A stretch of 64,000 nt of DNA from Myxococcales bacterium (lineage in GTDB: Bacteria; Myxococcota_A; Polyangia; Haliangiales; Haliangiaceae). Numbering within the stretch: position 1 is the stretch's first letter; each line of letters opens with the position of its first letter. The notes beneath the pieces were generated by a model. It did no database searches, was not told the DNA's origin, and worked only from the letters and a program-made list of their open reading frames with translations. Shown piece after piece: positions 53,258 to 64,000 of the stretch. Position numbers and translations under genes: made by a program. The stretch covers positions 124,001 to 188,000 of the forward strand of contig JAQBQE010000032.1 in NCBI GenBank assembly GCA_028287135.1, given 5' to 3'.

Positions 53258-54176
53258 CGAACTCGCGCTTCATCAGCGAGATCACGTTGGTCGCGGCGTC
53301 GAGGTCGGTGCCCGGGAAGTTATCGAGCACCTTCTGCAGCTGACCGTGATCGAGCACGAGCTGGAAGGTGTCGAGCTCCGACGGCGTCAGGTCGCGTAGC
53401 TTGCCGGCGAGCGGCGTCGGCACCGCGAGCGGCGAGCCGAGCGGCGGCAGGTGCTTCTGCATGTTGCGGAACTCGTCGAGCTGCCGCACGCCTTCCATGA
53501 GCAGACCCTCGGTCGACTCCTGGATCTCCTCCATCACCTGCATCTCGACCTGCGGCTCGAGCTCGAACGTTCCGGTCAGCCACGTCAGCATCCGGTAGAT
53601 CGATTTCTGCGGGCTGACGGCGAAGTCGTCGTTGATCGTCGCGAAGTAGATCGCTCCCTTGCGGAGGAAGATCTTGCCGATGCTGACGCCGTTGTTGACG
53701 GTGAGCACGCCGCTCTTGCGGCTGGTCGACAGCAGCTGCAGCAGATCGGGCAGCGGGATCTCTTCGATCACGCCCGACATCGGACGACCCTGCGTCGCCT
53801 GTCGCTGCTGTGCTCCGGCCTCGAGCTTTCGCCGTGCCTCGGCTTCCGTCGTCGACGCGAGCGCGCCTTCGACGCCGACGACCTTGATGATCGACGTGCC
53901 TACGAGGATGCGATCCCCTTCGTGGAGCAATGCGCGTCCGGCGATCTTCTCGCCGTTGACGAACGTGCCGTTGGTCGAGCCCATGTCCTGGATGTAGACC
54001 TCAGCGTCGGTCGAGCTGATCTTCGCGTGACGACGCGAGACCATGTCCTCGACCAGCACCATGTCCAGGTCACTGGAACGACCGATGATGATCTCCCGGT
54101 TCATACGCAAAGGGAACTCGCCCCCCTGGTACTTGCCGGAGATGAAACGCAGCGCGAAGCGTGGACGATCGTTCAT
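53244..54176 (-). CDS. FHA-DUF4388 (PATAN) signalling protein
   Basis: A 310-residue cytosolic protein. The FHA domain at residues 8-105 has the phosphothreonine-binding residues in IIGRSSDLDMVL, MVSRRHAKI and DMGSTNGTFVNGEKI. DUF4388/PATAN occupies about 135-245 (SGVIEEIPLPDLLQLLSTSR, SGVLTVNNGVSIGKIFLRKG, AIYFATINDDF), a domain of Myxococcota and PatA-type regulators. The C-terminal helices (SELDTFQLVLDHGQLQKVL) complete it. It probably reads Ser/Thr-kinase phosphorylation. TAGAAT lies 22 bases upstream of the ATG, one of the few non-leaderless promoters here. Confidence 0.9.
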   Translation of the reverse strand: MNDRPRFALRFISGKYQGGEFPLRMNREIIIGRSSDLDMVLVEDMVSRRHAKISSTDAEVYIQDMGSTNGTFVNGEKIAGRALLHEGDRILVGTSIIKVVGVEGALASTTEAEARRKLEAGAQQRQATQGRPMSGVIEEIPLPDLLQLLSTSRKSGVLTVNNGVSIGKIFLRKGAIYFATINDDFAVSPQKSIYRMLTWLTGTFELEPQVEMQVMEEIQESTEGLLMEGVRQLDEFRNMQKHLPPLGSPLAVPTPLAGKLRDLTPSELDTFQLVLDHGQLQKVLDNFPGTDLDAATNVISLMKREFVVVP

Positions 54177-54268
54177 GGAATCTGCAACGACTCGAAAATT
54201 CTAGTGCCCAATCGAGCACACAAGCAAGCAAACGCCCGTCATTCCCCGACCTGGTACTGGTAACAGGT

Positions 54269-55108
54269 TCAGTCCGTGGCCGGTGGCTCGTCGTCGTCCT
54301 GATCGAGCGGATCGTGCTGGGGAGGCCGCAGCGTGTTCACCACGCGCCGGTAGACCTCCTCGGAGACCACCAGGCTCGAGTGCCCCAGCGGGACGGTCAT
54401 CGCGTTGGCCCCCGACAGGCGGGTGGTCCCCAGGGGCACGACCCAGTCGCGAGCCGCCGCGATCGTGTGGACCTCGACACCGGGCGGCATCGGGCCCTGT
54501 GCGAGCTCGTCGAGGAATCGGCTGCGCGGCAGGAGCTGCCAGGACGAGGTCGACCACAGCCCGAGGGTCATCACCCCGGCGAGCGCCGCCCACGTCCCCC
54601 GGATCGGGGTCCCCATCATGATCAGCTTCCGGACCCGGGTGTGCCCGCCGAGCTTCTTGACGTAATAGAGGCCGATCAGCCCCCCCATCGAGTGCCCGAT
54701 GATGTCGATGCGCTGCGACGGGGTCTGCGCCAGGATCCGCTCGATCTTGCGGTGGATGAGGAACGCCGAGCGGCGGATATCGCCGACGTTGAACGTCCCG
54801 AGGTTGAACGAGACGCAGACAAAGCCGTCCTGCACGAGCCGACGCTCGAGCATGTACATCGAGCCACGCGTCCCGAGGAACCCATGGATGATCAGGACCG
54901 GCGGCGCCTCGGGCGTGACCTCGTCGAACGCGGCGCCTCGACGGATCCGGTTGCCGCGGACGAGATGACGCAGATACGACAGTCCGTCTGCACCACCGGC
55001 GACGTCCTGGCCGATCGTGCTGCGCTTGCCGAGCCACCGCTTCGGCGCCTCGAGCGCCCAGCGCAGCAGCCAGGACGAACGCGATTTCGAATCGGCCACG
55101 TCAGTCAC
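54269..55108 (-). CDS. alpha/beta-hydrolase (lipase/PGAP1-like)
   Basis: A 279-residue hydrolase. The nucleophile Ser is in DIIGHSMGGLIGLYYVKKL, the oxyanion motif in PVLIIHGFLGTRGSMYML and the C-terminal His in TVPLGHSSLVVSEEVYRRV. It resembles triacylglycerol lipases/esterases of the PGAP1/LipA type; no signal peptide is seen. The GTG start at 55108 overlaps the stop of the upstream Pro-rich gene by 8 nt, so the two are translationally coupled. Asp/Pro-rich end (DPLDQDDDEPPATD). Confidence 0.87.
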   Translation of the reverse strand: MTDVADSKSRSSWLLRWALEAPKRWLGKRSTIGQDVAGGADGLSYLRHLVRGNRIRRGAAFDEVTPEAPPVLIIHGFLGTRGSMYMLERRLVQDGFVCVSFNLGTFNVGDIRRSAFLIHRKIERILAQTPSQRIDIIGHSMGGLIGLYYVKKLGGHTRVRKLIMMGTPIRGTWAALAGVMTLGLWSTSSWQLLPRSRFLDELAQGPMPPGVEVHTIAAARDWVVPLGTTRLSGANAMTVPLGHSSLVVSEEVYRRVVNTLRPPQHDPLDQDDDEPPATD

Positions 55109-55835
55109 GATAGTCCGAGAACCCTTCGGAGACGAATCGACTGACCTCCTTCGCATAGGCGTTGCTCGCCGACGACGAGGTAGGGTAGTCGACCACCCGC
55201 CACTGGCCGCGCTGGCCGAGGGTGCCGAACCGCGTGATCACGGCGGTCTGGACGCGATAGACCAGGACGAACTCGTCGCCCTTGCGGAGCGAACGAGAGT
55301 CACCGGCCGGGACGCGGCCCGGGGGCGATGCAGGGTCACTGGGATGGCCGTGGGGGATGTCCCGCGGTCCGGGCATGCTGGTCGGGTCCTCGACGATGTC
55401 AGGGTTCACGGCGGGGATCGCCGGCGGCTGACCGAGACCGCTCACGGCCTCGGGAGACATCTCGATCGTACCGACCCGGGCGCGCGCGGGCTCGACCGGG
55501 CGCATCGGCTGCGGCGTCGCGTCCGGCCACGGCTCGGCCTTCGGCGGCGGTGGTTCGATCGCGGGTTCAGCCTTCGCCTCGGCCTTGGCGTCGGGCTCGG
55601 CGGGCTTGTCAGGGGTGCTCGGCGTCGGGCCCTCGGGGATCGCGCGCTCGGGCGTCCCTGAGCCGGTCGTCGTGCCGGCATTGCCCGCCGCCTTGCTCGC
55701 ATCGGACGCCGGCTTAATCTCCTCGGGATCGTCACCGCCACCTTCGCCGCCGCCGGACTTCTGCCGTCGCGAGTAGGCGACGGGACGCTCGCGCGCGATC
55801 TTCGATCTGTCGGGAGTCGGCTTGCCCTTGCCCAT
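55101..55835 (-). CDS. Pro/Ala/Glu-rich protein with small C-terminal domain
   Basis: A 244-residue protein. Residues 1-165 are low complexity: basic start (MGKGKPTPDRSKIARERP), Gly/Asp stretch, then Pro/Glu/Lys repeats (PDAKAEAKAEPAIEPPPPKA). About 65 residues at the C-terminus look folded (GDEFVLVYRVQTAVITRFGT, SNAYAKEVSRFVSEGFSDYR). There are no membrane segments. The function is unknown; it is coupled to the downstream hydrolase and divergent from the pseudokinase gene. Confidence 0.55.
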   Translation of the reverse strand: MGKGKPTPDRSKIARERPVAYSRRQKSGGGEGGGDDPEEIKPASDASKAAGNAGTTTGSGTPERAIPEGPTPSTPDKPAEPDAKAEAKAEPAIEPPPPKAEPWPDATPQPMRPVEPARARVGTIEMSPEAVSGLGQPPAIPAVNPDIVEDPTSMPGPRDIPHGHPSDPASPPGRVPAGDSRSLRKGDEFVLVYRVQTAVITRFGTLGQRGQWRVVDYPTSSSASNAYAKEVSRFVSEGFSDYRD

Positions 55836-55967
55836 GTCTCGGTCGTGCCAGCCTTCGCCGTCGAGGGCAAGTTTGACGGGCGCAAACGCGTTTCGCGATC
55901 AGATCGATCGATCGTGCATGGCAACGCGTCGCGTCAACGCCCCGACTTCGGGTACATTCAATCTCCG

Positions 55968-58574
55968 GTGAACACGGCCACGGAGCGCGTCGGGCGCTAC
56001 CAGCTCCTGGAACCGATCGGCACAGGGCCGTGCGGTTCGGTGTCACGCGCCAAGGTGTTTGGCGTGGCGGGCTTCGAACGTCAGTTCGCGGTCAAGCGCT
56101 TCCATCCCGAGCTCACGATCACGACCGCGCTCGCGCAGGGTCTGTCAGCAGCCGCGCGTTCGTACGGCAGCCTCGAGCATCCGCGGATCGCCCGGATGAG
56201 CGAGTTCGGGGTCGCGCAGGGTCAGACGTTCACCGCCGTCGAATTCGTCGTCGGTCTCGACGCTGCGCGGCTCGTTGCGGAAGCGCGGCTCGCCAACGTC
56301 ACGCTCGCAGCGGGCGGTGCACTCGCTCTCATCTCGCAAGCTGCGCGCGCCGTCGGTTATGCACACGGTCGCGGGCTCACGCACCTCGGTCTCGCGCCGA
56401 CCAACGTGATCGTCACCGCTGATGGCGACGTGAAGATCACCGACTTCGCGATCCTCGCTGCCGGGTTGCCGCAACGACCGATCGACGTCGCGCGCCTCCA
56501 GCATCGGATCCAGTACCTCGCACCCGAGCAGGTGGCGAACGAGGCAACGTCCGCCGCGACCGACGTGTTCGCGCTCGGCGTGATCGCGTACGAGCTCGTC
56601 ACCGGTCAGCGCACGTTCCGCGGCGAGACCCCGCAGCAGGTCGCGCAGGCGATCATGGCGGGGCCACCGGCCGAACCGCCGCTACCGCGCCCGATCGTTC
56701 GCGTGCTGCAGCGCTGCCTCGCGCGCTCGCCGTTCGAGCGGTTCCCCGACGCGCGAGCGCTCGCGGATGCCCTCGATGCTGCGCTCCGTGTGGCGCCGGT
56801 ACCGGGCACGCGCAAGGACATCGGCGCGCAGGTCAAATCGACCCAGGATCGGCTCGCCGCCCTCAACGACAGCGAGATGTCCGGCATGGTCGCGCTCAAC
56901 GTCGGAACCGGTCCGATCCGCCGCGAGCCGGCGCAGGAGATCGCAACGCTTGGCCGCGAAGCGCAGCTCGACGTGCCGACGCGCGAGTTCGTCCGTCCCG
57001 ATGTTCCGGTCCCGGGCCCCGCGCGCCTCGTCGGTCCGTCGACGAAGGCGCCCGAGCTGATCAAGCCGGCGAGCACGGTGCAGGGCGTTCCGCCGCCGCC
57101 GATCCCGATGCCTCCGGGTGTCGCGAGTGGCCTCGCCTCCGGCAAGCCCGGTGCTCCGGGCGGCGCGAGCACGCTGCTCGGGATCGCGACGGCGAAGGTC
57201 GCCGGTGCGATCCCGGCGTTCGGGCGCGCGCAAACCCCACCGCCCGTGCCCCCATCTCGAGTGTCGGAGCCGCGCGTCGCGCAACCGCGTCCCGGCACCG
57301 AGCCGGTCGACATGGACATGCTGATCGGTCCCGACTCCGCGGCGTTCGACGCCCCGACCGAGGCCGGTTACAGCGCGACGATGCCGGGGATGGGCGAGGC
57401 CGCGTCGAGTCGAAAGAAGGAGCCGACCGCACCGACGCCCTACCAGCGCGGGACCGAGACCAGCGAGATGTCGCCGCTGCTCGCCGACATGCTCAACACC
57501 GCGTCGACGCGCGAGACTCGCGAGGTCGAGCCCCTGGTCGCCGAGGCGTTCCACAAGGAAGCGCTCAACGAATTCCCCGACGAGCAGCACTCGTCGCCGA
57601 ACCGACCGGCGCTCTCGTTGCCCACCGACGAGAGCCCGCCGCCAGCGGCGTCAGCGGCCGAGACCACGAGCCGGCGCAGCTCGCCGTCCGTCCGCTCCAC
57701 GACGCCGCCGCCCCCGCCGCTCGACGAGACCGACTCCGAGCCCGGCAACCAGGACTACGCGATGCCTCCCGGGATCACCGATGAGTCGGTGCGCCCCGTC
57801 CCGCACCTGCCGGCGGCACCTGCGCGCTCGAGTAACCCCGCGGTGATCGTCGCGCTCGGCGTGCTCGGCCTCGGTGGTCTCGCGTTCGCGGGCTGGCAGG
57901 TCTACGACGCGATGAAGAAGGACGAGGCAACGACGCAGGTCGCCGCCGTTCCCACCCGCCCTGCGGTTCGCGCCGATGCCGGCGTGGTCGCGACGCCCGT
58001 CGATGCCGCCGCGGTGGCGACGCCCGTCGATGCCGTCGCCACCGCGATCTCGACCGACGCCGCCAAGGTCGCTGCCGTCGCCGATGCGGGCACGCTGCCC
58101 GCGGATGCGGCGCCCGTCACCAGGCCGGACCCGATGCCGACCGGTTCGAGCGATGCATTGACGATCACATCGACGCCCCCCGGTGCGCGCGTCTACCTCG
58201 ACGGTGCCGAGACCGGCGTGACCCCACTCAAGCTGCCGGCGTCGGCGGATCGCCACACCGTCGCGCTGCTGCTCCCCGGTCACGAGCTCTACATCGCCGC
58301 CGTCGATGGCGCCGGCGCGTTTGCGATCCCGATGAAGGAGGTCACTCCGTCGGGCGGACCGGCCGGCATCAAGGTCCTCAAGTGCAAGGACAAGGACCGC
58401 TACTACGTGTTCGTCGACGGCAAGCCGACGGGACAGCTGTGTCCGACCGAGCGCATCGAGACCGACGTCGGTCCGCACACGGTCGAGATCTACGATGCGG
58501 TGACCGAGACGCGGAAGAAGTTCGACATCGTCGTCAAGGACACCCGGCTCTCCCACCGCGTGAAGGTCGAGTAG
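55968..58574 (+). CDS. predicted pseudokinase (Hanks-type) with TM helix and PEGA domain
   Basis: An 868-residue protein. The kinase-like domain (about 8-270) keeps the Gly-loop IGTGPCGSV, the beta3 Lys43 (FAVKRFHPE), the catalytic-loop Asn (PTN) and YLAPEQV. The catalytic HRD is replaced by HLG (LTHLGLAPTN, residues 139-141), and DFG reads DFA (159-161). Loss of the catalytic Asp predicts little or no phosphotransfer. A 380-residue Pro/Ala-rich linker, one TM helix near 625 (VIVALGVLGLGGLAFAGW) and a C-terminal extracytoplasmic PEGA domain (SDALTITSTPPGARVYLDGA) follow. The start is a GTG at 55968, with TACATT at 55953. Confidence 0.88.
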   Translation: MNTATERVGRYQLLEPIGTGPCGSVSRAKVFGVAGFERQFAVKRFHPELTITTALAQGLSAAARSYGSLEHPRIARMSEFGVAQGQTFTAVEFVVGLDAARLVAEARLANVTLAAGGALALISQAARAVGYAHGRGLTHLGLAPTNVIVTADGDVKITDFAILAAGLPQRPIDVARLQHRIQYLAPEQVANEATSAATDVFALGVIAYELVTGQRTFRGETPQQVAQAIMAGPPAEPPLPRPIVRVLQRCLARSPFERFPDARALADALDAALRVAPVPGTRKDIGAQVKSTQDRLAALNDSEMSGMVALNVGTGPIRREPAQEIATLGREAQLDVPTREFVRPDVPVPGPARLVGPSTKAPELIKPASTVQGVPPPPIPMPPGVASGLASGKPGAPGGASTLLGIATAKVAGAIPAFGRAQTPPPVPPSRVSEPRVAQPRPGTEPVDMDMLIGPDSAAFDAPTEAGYSATMPGMGEAASSRKKEPTAPTPYQRGTETSEMSPLLADMLNTASTRETREVEPLVAEAFHKEALNEFPDEQHSSPNRPALSLPTDESPPPAASAAETTSRRSSPSVRSTTPPPPPLDETDSEPGNQDYAMPPGITDESVRPVPHLPAAPARSSNPAVIVALGVLGLGGLAFAGWQVYDAMKKDEATTQVAAVPTRPAVRADAGVVATPVDAAAVATPVDAVATAISTDAAKVAAVADAGTLPADAAPVTRPDPMPTGSSDALTITSTPPGARVYLDGAETGVTPLKLPASADRHTVALLLPGHELYIAAVDGAGAFAIPMKEVTPSGGPAGIKVLKCKDKDRYYVFVDGKPTGQLCPTERIETDVGPHTVEIYDAVTETRKKFDIVVKDTRLSHRVKVE

Positions 58575-58874
58575 CTCGTACTCGTGCTCGTGCTCGTACT
58601 CGAGCCGAGCAGCGGTCGTCCTTTCGGGTTGGACCGAGCGCCCTCGCAAGGCGTTCGACCTCGCCGGCGAACCCTCATGCTCGACAGCGATGGTTCGTCC
58701 TCGTCGACGTCGGCATGAACGGAGCCATCGCTGGCGGGGCTCCCTCGTCGTAGCCGACGATGGGCGCATGGTCGGGCGGCGATCGACACTCGCATCCGAA
58801 TGAACCCGAATGCCGAAGGCACGGCGTTCGATCTCGCCGGGCGAACCCTCATGCTCGAGTACGAGTACGAGTAC
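58575..58874. repeat. intergenic region bounded by inverted CTCGTA repeats, with a 36-bp direct repeat
   Basis: Fills the 302-bp gap between two convergent genes. The left tract (58575-58604, units of CTCGTA/CTCGTG) and the right tract (58854-58874, CTCGAGTACGAGTACGAGTA) are inverted relative to each other (19 of 21 bases) and each abuts a stop codon. Inside is a direct repeat: 58650-58684 and 58823-58858 (core GCGAACCCTCATGCTCGA), differing by one substitution and one inserted G. No gene is supported. It could act as a bidirectional terminator or be a repetitive element. Confidence 0.75.
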
Positions 58875-58876
58875 AA

Positions 58877-60256
<1,380 letters not shown>

Positions 60257-60308
60257 CGTAGCCCCGGGGGGTCGGAGTGTAAATAAGCGCCCGGCGTTGT
60301 TCCGCGGT

Positions 60309-61874
<1,566 letters not shown>

Positions 61875-61883
61875 GTGGCCGGC

Positions 61884-61893
61884 AGTGTAACAT
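61884..61893. promoter_or_regulatory. overlapping divergent -10 elements (kinase / coiled-coil gene)
   Basis: The ten bases AGTGTAACAT hold TAACAT on the plus strand (61888-61893) and, on the minus strand, TACACT (61889-61884) preceded by TGT (extended -10). They lie 11 and 10 bases from the start codons at 61904 and 61874. Confidence 0.5.
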
Positions 61894-61903
61894 TGCAGCC
61901 CTG

Positions 61904-62347
61904 GTGAGCGAGGTCGACCGCTACCGGCTCGCACCTGTTCGCGACGCTCGTTCGCGAGAGGAGCGTCTCAGGCGCGGTGATCTGGCCGATGCAGCGTCGA
62001 TTGCGCGCGCGTCGGAGGCGCAGGTCGCCGCCGCGGCGGGACGTGTCGCCGAGGCACGCGCAGCGCTCGAGGCCGCCCGCACGGCACAGCGCGAGCTCGT
62101 GACCTCCGGAACGACGAGCCTCGCGCTCTCGCGCACCGAGCAGTTCATCGTGCGCAGGCGCCGCGATCTCGACGCCGCGATCGACGCCCATGCGCGCGCC
62201 GAGGCCTCGCACCGCGGTCAGCTCGACCAGGTCGATGCCGCGCGCAATCAGCTCGCCCGCGCGCGTGCCGACAAGGAGATCATCGAGCGTCATTTCACGC
62301 GCTGGCGGACTGCCAAGGCCAGGCTCGCCGAGCGCCGGGAGGACTAG
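61904..62347 (+). CDS. coiled-coil protein, FliJ/YscO-like in appearance
   Basis: A 147-residue protein starting at a GTG (VSEVDRYRLAPVRDARSRE). Nearly the whole length is an Ala/Arg/Glu-rich antiparallel coiled coil (ADAASIARASEAQVAAAAGR, LDAAIDAHARAEASHRGQLD). Size, basic charge and the R-E-R-L-R/W-R-x-A-K-A-R-L ends resemble FliJ and YscO/SctO export stalk proteins. With no flagellar or type III secretion genes in the window this is only a resemblance. Its stop codon forms part of the -10 of the next gene. Confidence 0.5.
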   Translation: MSEVDRYRLAPVRDARSREERLRRGDLADAASIARASEAQVAAAAGRVAEARAALEAARTAQRELVTSGTTSLALSRTEQFIVRRRRDLDAAIDAHARAEASHRGQLDQVDAARNQLARARADKEIIERHFTRWRTAKARLAERRED

Positions 62348-62356
62348 ACTAGCCCG

Positions 62357-63457
62357 ATGCCGTACTACCACCAGGTCCTCGGCGCTCACGTCGATCTCTC
62401 CGACGTCCCACCCGAGGTCCGCGAACGAGCGGAGAAGCTGTTTGGGGAGGCCGCCGCCAATGGCAATGACCTCTCCGCGAGCGACCGGGATCGGATCCTC
62501 GGCGAGCTCGCTGCCCTTCCGGGGGTGCGTGCGGAGATCGCGTGCGAAGGCGAGGATCTCGAGCGCTACATGATCGTGATCGAGCGCGGAACCCTGGATC
62601 AGGTCAGGATCAGAGATTCGCGGTTCTCGAGGCACATCGAGACGGCGAACGGAGCGCCGTACGCCGAGGTCCACGCAAAGACCGAAGGTGCCGTGGACGA
62701 TCTGATCGAGCGACTTGCCGGCTCCGAGGACGAACCGGACCCGCTCGACGACGATGGCGTCCAGCTTCCGTATCGCTGGCCCGACCGCGACGTGATGCTG
62801 CGCGCGTTCGCATCCGTTGCAGCTCTGATCAAAGAACGCAGCGTCGCGGTGATGGTGACCGTGGACGACCAGCGCTATGACGTCGCGATCGATCGGAAGA
62901 GCGTTCGCTGCCGCGCTCTCCACGCGATCGCCGAACACGCGCCGTACACCGCACGGTTCTACGAGCTGCTCGGGATGCGCGTCCCGACCGAGGAGGATTC
63001 GACCGAGGTCGAGGCCGCGAAGCCGCCGGCTGCGAAGCGTCCACCGCGGTTCGATCCCAGCCGCCCGTTCACGACGGGGACCAAGGGCCAGCGCACCTCG
63101 GCCGTGTTCGACATCGCGCACGGGCGCGGGGATGACTACGCAAAGCAGCTGTCCCCCTCGGAGATCCTGCAACTCGTCGGTGCCGCGCAAGATCCGGCGA
63201 ACGCGGACCCGCGGTACGCTGACGTCCGCCGCGAGATCTATCGTCACCTCGCGCGCCATCAGCACGACGCGGTGGTGCAGCTGTTCCTGTGGGCGCTGAA
63301 GGACGAGGCCGAGAACGTCGTCGATACGGCGATCTACTACGCGTGGCGCCAGGAGGCGCTGCTGGAAGCGCTCCCCACCCTCATCGCCGACGCGACCGCG
63401 CTTGGACACACCGCGCTCGCACGCCGGCTCAAGGCCGCCCTGGCGAACGGCGCCTGA
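62357..63457 (+). CDS. unknown soluble protein with C-terminal helical repeats
   Basis: A 366-residue protein (MPYYHQVLGAHVDLSDVPPE). The N-terminal 160 residues are alpha/beta and acidic, a Pro/Lys hinge (EAAKPPAAKRPPRFDPSRPF) lies near 225, and the last 120 residues form HEAT-like helices (YRHLARHQHDAVVQLFLWAL, DTAIYYAWRQEALLEALPTL). I recognise no family. TAGACT (62345-62350) ends 7 bases before the ATG, so a separate leaderless transcript is predicted even though the coiled-coil gene ends 9 bp upstream. Confidence 0.5.
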   Translation: MPYYHQVLGAHVDLSDVPPEVRERAEKLFGEAAANGNDLSASDRDRILGELAALPGVRAEIACEGEDLERYMIVIERGTLDQVRIRDSRFSRHIETANGAPYAEVHAKTEGAVDDLIERLAGSEDEPDPLDDDGVQLPYRWPDRDVMLRAFASVAALIKERSVAVMVTVDDQRYDVAIDRKSVRCRALHAIAEHAPYTARFYELLGMRVPTEEDSTEVEAAKPPAAKRPPRFDPSRPFTTGTKGQRTSAVFDIAHGRGDDYAKQLSPSEILQLVGAAQDPANADPRYADVRREIYRHLARHQHDAVVQLFLWALKDEAENVVDTAIYYAWRQEALLEALPTLIADATALGHTALARRLKAALANGA

Positions 63458-63492
63458 CCGCAACCGCCGCCGCCTCCTCGTGTCTCGTGGGC

Positions 63493-63780
63493 ATGCGCAG
63501 CCTCTTCCTCATCATTCTCCTTGCTGGCCCCACCGTCGCCCTCGCCGATCCGACGCCGACCGCCGACGTCTCCAGGATGGCGAGCGATGACTGCGCCCGC
63601 GCTCGCAAGGCCGGCAAGATCTGCGTCCTCACGATCGAGGATCAGACGATCGAGGGTCAGGGTGGCGGAGGCGACGGAACCACCATCACCCCGATCACGT
63701 TCGGGGACATGGCGAGCCTGATCAGGATTCGCCGCGACTTCATCCCCGAGATCCTGAGGAGCGCCGAAGACATCGACTGA
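63493..63780 (+). CDS. small exported protein of unknown function
   Basis: A 95-residue protein with a Sec signal (MRSLFLIILLAGPTVALAD). The mature part starts PTPTADVSRMASDDCARARK, has CVLTIEDQTIEGQ, a Gly-rich turn and a C-terminal helix (LIRIRRDFIPEILRSAEDID). Two cysteines may pair. No family is recognised. A GTG two codons upstream (63487) is an alternative start. The next gene starts 28 bp downstream on the same strand. Confidence 0.5.
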   Translation: MRSLFLIILLAGPTVALADPTPTADVSRMASDDCARARKAGKICVLTIEDQTIEGQGGGGDGTTITPITFGDMASLIRIRRDFIPEILRSAEDID

Positions 63781-63808
63781 GAAACTGCGCAATACTGCGC
63801 GGGAGACG

Positions 63809-64000
63809 ATGCCGCGCCGCCTGTTCGCCCTGCTGATGCTCACGGCCTTCGCCGGCTGTACCGAGCCGCGGAGCGCGGCCTGCAAGGAAGTCTGCAAGCG
63901 AGAGGCGGAGTGCGTCGATACGACCGGCAGCAAGATGCCGTTCGACGAGAAGGAGTGCATCGCGGCATGCGCCGCCCTCGAGAATGATGTCGCCGACAAC
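63809..64000 (+). CDS. small Cys-rich lipoprotein (3' end outside window)
   Basis: 64 codons are visible (MPRRLFALLMLTAFAGCTEP), and the frame is open at the window edge. The lipobox is AFAGC. The mature part has CKEVCKREAEC, a 14-residue loop and CIAAC, a C-x3-C-x5-C-x14-C-x3-C pattern nearly identical to that of the lipoprotein at 52567. GGGAG at 63801-63805 may be a short ribosome-binding site, and AATACT at 63791-63796 a -10. Confidence 0.6.
   Translation, partial: MPRRLFALLMLTAFAGCTEPRSAACKEVCKREAECVDTTGSKMPFDEKECIAACAALENDVADN

Noticed and set aside
58575..58874. CRISPR or small RNA gene in the CTCGTA region
   Set aside because: There are only two copies of the 36-bp repeat with a long, non-uniform interval, and no promoter or terminator arrangement typical of a small RNA gene.

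Overview
The window is high-GC DNA (about 70 % G+C over most of its length by eye) packed with short, often overlapping genes on both strands. The gene content points to a Myxococcota (delta-proteobacterial) chromosome, most like the Haliangiales/Kofleriaceae group. The indicators are Hanks-type Ser/Thr kinases fused to zinc-ribbon, AAA, TPR or PEGA parts, FHA-DUF4388 and FHA-sigma54-activator proteins, and many small Cys-rich lipoproteins with Asp/Ala/Pro-rich linkers after the lipobox. The assignment is inference from gene content. I see no rRNA, tRNA, CRISPR array, intact transposase or phage gene.

Layout. 0-4.3 kb: the start of a TPR/SUFU-like gene (minus), a zinc-ribbon protein, a membrane-anchored protein and polyphosphate kinase ppk. 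4.3-4.6 kb: an intergenic patch of CACGTG-rich repeats. 4.6-8.9 kb: minus-strand rtcBA (RNA ligase and RNA 3'-phosphate cyclase) behind a NarL-type two-component pair. 8.9-16.2 kb: two lipoproteins, a hybrid histidine kinase, an ABC exporter with a 19-glycine N-terminus and a double zinc-ribbon membrane protein. 16.2-21.1 kb: a phospholipid-scramblase homologue, a GIDE-like membrane protein, DUF423, MscS, LysR and two cysteine-cluster proteins. 21.1-29.5 kb: an L,D-transpeptidase with a duplicated 3' end, an orphan MshEN protein, a CX4CH lipoprotein, a coupled hisD-hisC-M28 peptidase operon and two lipoproteins. 29.6-38.1 kb: metK with a clear terminator, a ferritin-like lipoprotein, an AT-richer DUF4874/DUF4832 gene, a Roadblock protein, an S9 peptidase and a pseudouridine synthase. 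37.6-43.7 kb: a coupled three-gene unit of unknown function, an OmpA plus ice-binding-like lipoprotein operon and other unknowns. 43.7-48.6 kb: a thiolase, a giant kinase-ATPase-TPR regulator and a receiver protein. 48.6-55.8 kb: a membrane protein, a nested inverted-repeat element, a GH35 glycosidase, NUDIX, DoxX, FHA-DUF4388 and an alpha/beta hydrolase. 55.9-64 kb: a signalling block with a predicted pseudokinase, an FHA-sigma54 activator, a canonical Ser/Thr kinase and several unknown proteins.

Two organisational themes stand out. First, many monocistronic or first-in-operon genes have a TAnnnT -10-like hexamer ending only 6-10 bases before the start codon, which predicts leaderless or nearly leaderless mRNAs; in at least four divergent pairs the two -10 hexamers share bases. 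Second, genes inside operons are joined by short NTGA or 8-16 nt overlaps, which suggests translational coupling. The most distinctive unexplained structures are the nested inverted-repeat element at 49.13-49.35 kb, the paired repeats at 58.58-58.87 kb and the predicted pseudokinase that precedes them.
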